A DNA stretch of 64,000 nucleotides from Castellaniella sp036379515 (GTDB taxonomy: Bacteria; Pseudomonadota; Gammaproteobacteria; Burkholderiales; Burkholderiaceae_B): contig NZ_DASVGN010000011.1 in the NCBI RefSeq assembly GCF_036379515.1, forward strand, positions 62,001 to 126,000. The letters are read 5' to 3'. Below are positions 58,155 through 64,000 of this stretch, one piece after another. The number at the start of each line of letters is the position of its first letter. The stretch's first letter is position 1. The translations under genes and the position numbers were made by a program. Under the pieces are notes generated by a model. The model was given only the letters and a program-made list of their open reading frames with translations, had not been told where the DNA came from and ran no database searches.

Positions 58155-60338
58155 TCAAAGAATGGCGGCTTCAGCCGGAACGCCACGCGCATTCCAGGTG
58201 CGCAAGCCGACCCGCATGCGTTCCACATCCAGCCCCAGAGCCCAGGCCGCCGCAAGAGCGGCCAGGATGCAACCAGGCCCGCCGCTGCCCACGGTCTGAG
58301 CAAGTTCAGCCAGTTTCAGCACGGAAATTTCGACCCCGGCTTCGGACAGCACAATGCTGTCGTCCTGCAAGGTGACGGCCCGACCACCCTGTTTCAGATG
58401 CGCCTGCAAAGCATCGCTCTGCGCATCCAGCCCGTAAGCGATGACGTCTCCGTCAGACAGGGGCGCCAGCCCCATGGTGAGCGGGTCATCCGCATTGAGC
58501 ACGGACGTCCCGCCGGGCAGGACGACGTCCACCTGCGTGCGGAAAATACGAACCAGGTCTTCGGGGCTATCCATGTGGAATTCTGGCCAGGTGACGGCCC
58601 GATCAATCCCCGTCACCACACCGACCTGGCAGCGGTCGTACGCCAGGCCTTCTCCGAGAATGACGCGTCCACCGTTTTCGATGACGGCGTAATCCACGGC
58701 GCGATTGAGCAAGATGCGGCGTGCGGCATCCCAGTGAGCCGAGTCTTCCGTGGTCACATGGTTGCGGCCAAACGTCAGACCCCGCGCGGAGGCCACGCCC
58801 ACCATCTGGCCCGTCAGACGCAGCAAATGCGCGATGAGTTCGGACACGGCGGCGGTGCCCCGGCTGCCGCTCACGCCTACCACCGGGATACGGCCATCGC
58901 GCGGGACCGGGAACAGATAATCGATGATGGCCTGCCCCACAGGCCGGGGTTGACCTGCAGCAGGCTTGATGTGCATGAGCAGGCCCGGGCCGGCATTGAC
59001 TTCAACGATGGCCCCGCCCTGCTCTTCCAGGGGGCGCGAGATGCTCTGCGCCACCAGATCGATGCCGGCAATGTCCAGGCCGACGATACGAGCCGCCAGC
59101 GCCACCTGCGAGGCCACATCGGGATGCACTTCATCGGTCACGTCGATGGACACGTTGCCATTGCGCTGGATGAGAACGGCACGCCCGCGTTCGGGTACCG
59201 ATTCACTATCGAGTCCCTGGCGTTCGAGCTCCATGCGAGCGGCAGCATCCAGCCGCACTACATTGAGCGGATGATCTTCGTCGCGACCACGACGCGGGTC
59301 GGAATTGAGCTGGCTCTCGACCATTTGCGTAACCGTCGATTCACCGTCACCTACCACCATGGCTGCGTCCCCCCGGGAGGCCGCCACCACGCGGCCACCT
59401 ACCACCAGCAGGCGATGTTCATCGCCCTGGATGTAGCGCTCGACCATGACGTCGCTGCCTTCGTCCACGGCGACGGCATAGGCGGCCTCGATCTGCGCCT
59501 GGGTACTCAGGTTGGTGAAGACGCCCCGTCCGTGGTTGCCGTCCGAAGGTTTGACGACGACCGGCAGGCCCAGGTCCTGCGCCACCTCCCAGGCCTCATC
59601 CACCCCATGAACGATTTGGCCCTCGGGAACCGGCACGCCGCAGGACTGCAGCAGCTGCCGGGTAAGGTCCTTGTCTCGTGAAATGTCTTCGGCGATGGCG
59701 CTCGTGCGGCTGGTTTCTGCGGTCCAGATCCGTTGCTGACGAGAACCGTAGCCTAATTGCAACAGATTGGCATCGCTGAGGCGAATGAAGGGAATATCGC
59801 GGTCATCGGCCGCATCCACGATACAGGCCGTGCTGGGCCCCAGGCTGAGCGACTCCGCCAGGTCTTTCAGATCCTCGACCGTACCCGCCACGTCGAACGG
59901 CCGGTCTTCGATGGCCGCCATCACCAAGTCACGCGCCGCATACAGCGAGGCCCGGGTCAACGGCTCATGCCAGGCCCGTACGATGACTTTGTAGACCCCA
60001 CGCAACGGCGTGCCGCGCGCACGGCCCAGGCCGCCGGGCATGCCGGCCAGACTCTGCAGTTCGAGCGTCACGTGTTCCAGAATGTGGGCAGGCCACGTAC
60101 CCTCGCGCACCCGTGACAGGAAGCCACCACGCTCGCCGACACTGCAGCGATGCTCGATCAGCGTAGGGAGCCACGCACTGAGCCGTTCGTAGAAGCCGGG
60201 AATGACGTTGGAGGGGTAATCTTCAAGCCCGTGGATGTCCACCAAGGCTTCAATGATGGGGCGATAGGCCCAGATGTTCGGCCCCCGCAAGTACACCATA
60301 TTGAGAAACTCAATATTCTTGTCGTCCATGATGACCAT
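58155..60338 (-). CDS. Second cyanophycin synthetase CphA' with defective Mur-ligase P-loop
   Basis: Protein of 727 residues homologous to CphA over its whole length but shorter at the C-terminus. The ATP-grasp domain looks intact (VVVKPSDGNHGRGV; VEVNAGPGLLMHIKP). In the Mur-like domain the P-loop position reads GSRGTAAV (about 491-498) where CphA has GTNGKTTT, so the ATP-binding lysine is missing. C-terminal Mur segments such as the YGHNPDAI region are absent. This parallels CphA2-type enzymes in which only the ATP-grasp half works. It may polymerise dipeptides or assist CphA. Tandem cphA/cphA' pairs are known in other proteobacteria. Confidence 0.88.
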   Translation of the reverse strand: MVIMDDKNIEFLNMVYLRGPNIWAYRPIIEALVDIHGLEDYPSNVIPGFYERLSAWLPTLIEHRCSVGERGGFLSRVREGTWPAHILEHVTLELQSLAGMPGGLGRARGTPLRGVYKVIVRAWHEPLTRASLYAARDLVMAAIEDRPFDVAGTVEDLKDLAESLSLGPSTACIVDAADDRDIPFIRLSDANLLQLGYGSRQQRIWTAETSRTSAIAEDISRDKDLTRQLLQSCGVPVPEGQIVHGVDEAWEVAQDLGLPVVVKPSDGNHGRGVFTNLSTQAQIEAAYAVAVDEGSDVMVERYIQGDEHRLLVVGGRVVAASRGDAAMVVGDGESTVTQMVESQLNSDPRRGRDEDHPLNVVRLDAAARMELERQGLDSESVPERGRAVLIQRNGNVSIDVTDEVHPDVASQVALAARIVGLDIAGIDLVAQSISRPLEEQGGAIVEVNAGPGLLMHIKPAAGQPRPVGQAIIDYLFPVPRDGRIPVVGVSGSRGTAAVSELIAHLLRLTGQMVGVASARGLTFGRNHVTTEDSAHWDAARRILLNRAVDYAVIENGGRVILGEGLAYDRCQVGVVTGIDRAVTWPEFHMDSPEDLVRIFRTQVDVVLPGGTSVLNADDPLTMGLAPLSDGDVIAYGLDAQSDALQAHLKQGGRAVTLQDDSIVLSEAGVEISVLKLAELAQTVGSGGPGCILAALAAAWALGLDVERMRVGLRTWNARGVPAEAAIL

Positions 60339-60513
60339 GCAATAGGGCTAGCAAAGATGCGGGAAGGCGCAATGCAACATAACGGCACACATATTAATTC
60401 GGGTTTTCCGGTTTTGGTTGCACCGCCCCGAAAAAGAGTTGAAAATTTGTGACGCTTTCACGACGCCCGCGCAGATTCGTCCTGTCCGCGCGTTCCGACC
60501 TCGCGATATCCAA
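60339..60513. promoter_or_regulatory. Divergent promoter region of the cyanophycin locus
   Basis: About 175 bases between cphA' (minus) and the ABC transporter gene (plus). On the plus strand TTGCAC (60418-60423), 17 bases and GAAAAT (60441-60446) form a reasonable promoter. An A/T-rich stretch at 60378-60400 probably serves cphA'. No clear operator was found. Confidence 0.45.
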
Positions 60514-62772
60514 ATGCCGCTCATGCAGGGCAACACTCCCGACAGTTCCACCGAATTCATCGATCCCGCAAGCCTGCCCGAACCCTGGCGCAGTGCATTG
60601 CACACACAGCTGGCCGAGGGCGAAACCTTGGTCGGATGGCTGGCGCTCGACCTGGATTCTCAACTGCGCTTCGTATCGGGGCTGGTGATCCTCACGACGC
60701 GACGCTGGCTTGCCAGCGGCCCCGACGCCCAAGAGTTCCGTTCCTGGCCCTTGCGCGCAGACATGGAATTGCGTCTGCAGGACCAGGCGGGAGTCGGCAG
60801 TATCGAGCTCGTGGACACACATTCGCGACTGACCCGCTGGCGCTATACGCTGAGCCACCACACGGAAGCGCTTCTGCTCGTCGCCGCATGGCAGACGCTG
60901 CAGCATCGAGCCCCCAAGCCTGTACCGGCCGAGATTGCGCAGAACGACAACGATCTGGGTGAACCTCCGGCTCGCGCATTGTTCCGACTCTGGCGCTTCG
61001 CCCGCCCATATCGTCTGAAACTGGCACTGGGCATGGGGCTGACCTTGCTTGCCACGGCGGCCTCCATGGTGCCGCCCTACCTCACCATGCCGCTCATGGA
61101 CGACGTGCTCATTCCGTTCCAGAACGGTGAGCCCATCCACTATCAGCTGGTCATGCAATACCTTGCCGGCCTGCTGGCCGCATCGCTGCTGGCGTGGCTG
61201 CTGGGCTGGTGGCGCAGCGCCATCCTGGCCTGGGTGAGCGAACGCATTGGCGCCGACATGCGCACGGCGACCTTCCAGCACCTGCAGCAGCTTTCGCTGC
61301 AGTACTTCGGCGGCAAGCGCACAGGTGATCTGATCGCGCGTCTGGGCTCAGAGTCTGACCGCATTTGCCTGTTCCTGTCCCTGCATTTGCTCGACTTCGT
61401 CACCGACGTCCTGATGATCGTGATGACGACAGCCATCCTGCTGTCCATCAATCCTCTGCTCACGCTAGCCACGCTGGCACCTCTGCCCTTCATCGGCTGG
61501 ATGATCCACTGGGTACGTGACCATCTGCGCCACGGCTTCGAAAAAGCCGACCGCATCTGGTCCGAGATCACCAACGTGCTCGCCGATACCATCCCGGGCA
61601 TTCGCGTCGTCAAGGCCTTTGCCCAGGAAAAACGTGAAGTCGCGCGCTTTCGCAACGCCAATGACCGCAATCTGGCAGTCAACGACCGTGTGAACGCTTT
61701 GTGGTCACTCTTTGGGCCGACAGTCACCCTGCTCACCGAACTGGGTCTGCTGGTGGTCTGGGCCTTCGGAATCTGGCTGGTTTCCAAAGACGCGATCACA
61801 GTTGGGGTGCTCACGGCGTTTCTGGCTTACATCAGCCGCTTCTACACCCGGCTGGATTCCATGAGTCGCATCGTGTCGGCTACTCAACAGGCCGCAGCCG
61901 GGGCCAAGCGCATTTTCGACATCCTGGACCATAGCTCCAACGTGCCCGAGCCCACCGATCCGCAGCCGCTGGACCATGTGCTCGGTCACATCGAACTCAG
62001 CCACATCGGGTTCCGGTACGGTAACCGCAGCGTCATCCAGGACTTGAGTCTGGACATCGCACCCGGTGAAATGATCGGGCTGGTGGGTCACAGCGGCTCG
62101 GGCAAGAGCACGCTGGTCAATCTGATCTGCCGGTTCTACGACGTGTCGCAGGGTTCCATCCGCCTCGATGGCATCGATGTGCGGCGCTACCCCACCGCCG
62201 ACTACCGGCGCCACATCGGGCTGGTATTGCAGGAACCATTCCTCTTCTACGGCACGGTAGCCGAGAACATTGCCTACGGACGCCCCGACGCCACGGCAGC
62301 CGAGGTGATCGCTGCCGCGCGGGCCGCCAACGCACACGAATTCATTCTGCGCCTGCCCCACGGCTACGATTCTCTGGTGGGTGAGCGCGGTCAGGGTCTC
62401 TCGGGCGGCGAGCGCCAACGCATTTCGATCGCACGGGCACTGCTCATCGACCCACCCATTCTGATCCTGGACGAGGCGACCTCATCGGTCGACACTGCCA
62501 CCGAGAACGAGATTCAAAAGGCGCTGGACAACCTGGTGCGTGGTCGCACGACGATCTCCATCGCCCACCGTCTGAGCACCTTGCGCGAGGCTGATCGGCT
62601 GGTCGTGATGGATCAGGGCCACATCGTCGAAATCGGCCGACACGACGAGCTTCTGGCGCGCGAAGGGGCTTATGCACGACTCTACCGCGCTCAGTTGCAA
62701 GGTCAGGAAGTCTCGGCCAGCAAACCGTCGTGGCGGTCCTCGACGAGTCATGGATCGACCGATGCCCACTAA
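60514..62772 (+). CDS. Cyanophycin-associated ABC exporter-type transporter
   Basis: Half-transporter of about 752 residues with fused membrane and ATPase domains. An N-terminal soluble region (about 20-150), resembling a PH-like fold, precedes six transmembrane helices (about 165-470) of the type-IV/MsbA-like exporter class. The ATPase has Walker A GHSGSGKST (about 525-533), signature LSGGERQRIS, Walker B LILDEATS and H-loop IAHRLST. The pairing with a DUF1854 protein beside cphA genes matches the NCBI-recognised cyanophycin-metabolism-associated ABC transporter. The cargo is unknown. The start is uncertain: the ATG at 60514 has a poor ribosome site. Confidence 0.82.
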   Translation: MPLMQGNTPDSSTEFIDPASLPEPWRSALHTQLAEGETLVGWLALDLDSQLRFVSGLVILTTRRWLASGPDAQEFRSWPLRADMELRLQDQAGVGSIELVDTHSRLTRWRYTLSHHTEALLLVAAWQTLQHRAPKPVPAEIAQNDNDLGEPPARALFRLWRFARPYRLKLALGMGLTLLATAASMVPPYLTMPLMDDVLIPFQNGEPIHYQLVMQYLAGLLAASLLAWLLGWWRSAILAWVSERIGADMRTATFQHLQQLSLQYFGGKRTGDLIARLGSESDRICLFLSLHLLDFVTDVLMIVMTTAILLSINPLLTLATLAPLPFIGWMIHWVRDHLRHGFEKADRIWSEITNVLADTIPGIRVVKAFAQEKREVARFRNANDRNLAVNDRVNALWSLFGPTVTLLTELGLLVVWAFGIWLVSKDAITVGVLTAFLAYISRFYTRLDSMSRIVSATQQAAAGAKRIFDILDHSSNVPEPTDPQPLDHVLGHIELSHIGFRYGNRSVIQDLSLDIAPGEMIGLVGHSGSGKSTLVNLICRFYDVSQGSIRLDGIDVRRYPTADYRRHIGLVLQEPFLFYGTVAENIAYGRPDATAAEVIAAARAANAHEFILRLPHGYDSLVGERGQGLSGGERQRISIARALLIDPPILILDEATSSVDTATENEIQKALDNLVRGRTTISIAHRLSTLREADRLVVMDQGHIVEIGRHDELLAREGAYARLYRAQLQGQEVSASKPSWRSSTSHGSTDAH

Positions 62773-63241
62773 GACGCCCGCACTGGACTACACGCTCACA
62801 CGGGACACTTTTGGCCGTCTGGTCCTCACCCGCCCAGGCGCCGAACCCCAGCCGGTACGCCCGGTACGCAGTTTCCCGATCAGTCACCGAGACGAGGGCC
62901 TGGCACTGCTGGGGCCACAAGGCCAGGAGCTGGCCTGGATCAACCGGCTCGAAGAACTTCCCGAGGCCCCGCGCCGCCTGATCACGGAAGACCTCGCGCA
63001 GCGGGAATTCCACCCCAAAATCACACGCATCCGCTATGCCTCGAGCTGGACCACCCCCAGTCGCTGGGAAATCGACACCGACCGAGGCGAAACGCATCTG
63101 ATTCTGAACGCCGAAGATGATATCCGGCGGCTGTCGCCCAACTCGTTACTGGTGGCCGGCGACAGCGGCGTGCACTTCATCATCACGGACATCACCACGC
63201 TGGACCGAGCCAGCCGGAAGATCCTGGACCACTTCCTGTAG
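62762..63241 (+). CDS. Cyanophycin-associated DUF1854 protein
   Basis: Soluble protein of 159 residues with no signal or membrane segment. DUF1854 features are RPVRSFPISHRDEGLALLGPQGQELAWI and FHPKITRIRYASSWTTPSRWEIDTDRGE. It overlaps the ABC transporter gene by 11 bases, so the two are translated together. This family is repeatedly found beside cyanophycin genes; its role is unknown. The ATG at 62762 fits the domain; one four codons upstream is possible. Confidence 0.82.
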   Translation: MPTKTPALDYTLTRDTFGRLVLTRPGAEPQPVRPVRSFPISHRDEGLALLGPQGQELAWINRLEELPEAPRRLITEDLAQREFHPKITRIRYASSWTTPSRWEIDTDRGETHLILNAEDDIRRLSPNSLLVAGDSGVHFIITDITTLDRASRKILDHFL

Positions 63242-63284
63242 CAGGCGATGGTGATTTTCGAGGCTGCTTCGGCAGCCTTGAAAA

Positions 63285-64000
63285 TCAGGCGGCCAGCGCG
63301 TGAGTCAGGCCGGGCAAGGTCAAGCCCAGCGTGCCGGGGCACAGACCGCGAACGGCCTCGCGCGAAGCATCAATACACCCACCCTGCGCATACACCCCTG
63401 CAGGGTCGCGCAAGCGCATCATGCGATCCAGGATCTGACGCACTTCTTCGGGATGACGCAGCGATTCAGCAGCCCGCTCTTCGACGATGGATTCGTCCAT
63501 CCAGATGCGCGCGCCATCATGGCACACCCCATGGCGCCAATGGTAGAGCTCCACACATTTGTTGCGCAGCGTGTAGGGCGCGTTCGGCTTCCAGAAATTC
63601 ACGAAGCGCCCGCCCCCAATGTAGAAAATCCAGGACCCCTCGAAACCTTCGATGTCGGCCGACACCGGATCGGGGTTGCGAAACCACAGGCGATCACCCG
63701 GCACGTAGTAGCCAAAGGGCAGCGGCACCTGCAGCGAGCCATATTCACGCAAAAACACCGCCTGAAAGTCTTCGCCCACCAGCGCCTTGGTCTGCCACTG
63801 CCGTTGAAGCACCTGCAATGCCGCCGGATTGCACACCTGCAGCTCTTGCGCAATGGCCAACAACAGAACGTATTCTGTGGCCCGATAGCAAGAAAACGAA
63901 TGGCGACGCCCCGCGACGTCGGGCCATAGCGTGAGTTCCAGCGAGGGAATCAGCTCGAACCCCGGCCGCAGGATGAACCCCGTGGGCTCGGTCCACGTCC
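63285..64000 (-). CDS. Uncharacterised protein with Tgl-like (papain-fold) motifs, N-terminus outside window
   Basis: At least 237 residues; the frame is still open at base 64000. Three segments recall bacterial spore-coat transglutaminase Tgl: HSFSCYRATEYVLLLAI (compare F-x-C-x-x-A around the Tgl nucleophile; candidate Cys at 63888-63890), PGDRLWFRNPDP (compare GD-x-x-YF-x-NP) and FEGSWIFYIGGGRF (compare W-x-GEN-x-I-x-LG). The Tgl glutamates next to Cys and in GEN are both replaced by Ser, so activity is doubtful or the chemistry differs. It converges on the DUF1854 gene. Similarity was judged by eye from memory; function is unassigned. Confidence 0.55.
   Translation of the reverse strand, partial: TWTEPTGFILRPGFELIPSLELTLWPDVAGRRHSFSCYRATEYVLLLAIAQELQVCNPAALQVLQRQWQTKALVGEDFQAVFLREYGSLQVPLPFGYYVPGDRLWFRNPDPVSADIEGFEGSWIFYIGGGRFVNFWKPNAPYTLRNKCVELYHWRHGVCHDGARIWMDESIVEERAAESLRHPEEVRQILDRMMRLRDPAGVYAQGGCIDASREAVRGLCPGTLGLTLPGLTHALAA

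Noticed and set aside
58398..59681. A 427-codon open frame on the plus strand opposite cphA'
   Set aside because: Antisense to the conserved ATP-grasp and Mur-like domains, with no family similarity.
1..64000. tRNA, rRNA, CRISPR arrays, insertion sequences or prophage genes
   Set aside because: I looked for them and saw no cloverleaf, spaced direct repeats, transposase or phage motifs; a short RNA gene could still be missed by eye.

Overview
The window is about 64 kb of GC-rich chromosome from a betaproteobacterium of the order Burkholderiales, most likely an Alcaligenaceae relative (Bordetella/Pusillimonas/Castellaniella type). This placement is inferred from gene content and order: birA-coaX(baf)-galU-waaA-waaC, the caa3-type oxidase cluster with DUF2970 and twin-TM proteins, a CIRCE-controlled rpoH, PhaM, and tandem cyanophycin synthetases. 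Almost everything is chromosomal core or metabolic. I found no prophage, insertion sequence, CRISPR array, rRNA or tRNA.

Layout. 1-8009: a catabolic island. It holds a truncated APH-fold kinase, a DUF6285 partner and an acyl-CoA ligase (an LvaA/LvaB/LvaE-like set), then a TetR regulator and a complete five-gene Liv-type ABC importer. 8100-10654: dapF, a DUF484 protein and xerC. 10688-13935: a zinc-uptake operon (znuC-znuB-znuA) divergent from zur, with a 14-bp perfect palindrome as the likely Zur box. 14139-15769: tsdB-tsdA, di-haem cytochromes for thiosulfate oxidation, behind a dyad-rich promoter. 15876-19436: a COG0523 metal GTPase, a dksA whose zinc finger has lost three of four Cys, and hslVU behind a sigma-32-type promoter. 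19491-26866: a CusF-like protein, an acetyltransferase, a cobalamin adenosyltransferase, lipB, a DUF493 protein, a D,D-carboxypeptidase, a hydrolase, birA, coaX, a small membrane protein and galU. 26935-33892: envelope genes (waaA, waaC, a GT4 glycosyltransferase, glmU) plus a gamma-carbonic anhydrase, phaM and a Nudix hydrolase.

34151-42495 is the aerobic terminal oxidase cluster: subunits II (with fused cytochrome c), I and III, small assembly proteins, SURF1, a SCO-like protein, haem A synthase, haem O synthase and Sco. The copper chaperone gene ctaG/cox11, normally between subunits I and III in this group, is absent here. 42480-55215, all on the minus strand, holds a CPA1 antiporter with a cyclic-nucleotide domain, rpoH with a perfect CIRCE, an exonuclease-family protein, aspS, DUF502 and FmdB proteins, a second antiporter-like protein, a GMC oxidoreductase, ubiA and an aminotransferase.

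55216-64000 is a cyanophycin locus: cphA, a second synthetase (cphA') whose Mur-ligase P-loop has lost its lysine, and a divergent ABC exporter-DUF1854 pair. It ends in a truncated gene whose motifs resemble bacterial spore-type transglutaminase (Tgl). A 23-bp perfect inverted repeat lies just downstream of cphA.

Three regulatory themes recur: zinc (zur/znu/COG0523 GTPase/Cys-poor DksA), heat shock (CIRCE at rpoH, sigma-32-like promoter at hslVU) and copper handling for the oxidase (Sco, a SCO-like protein, a degenerate CusF, no Cox11). The strongest leads for new biology are the LvaAB-like module coupled to an ABC importer and the cyanophycin locus with its Tgl-like neighbour.
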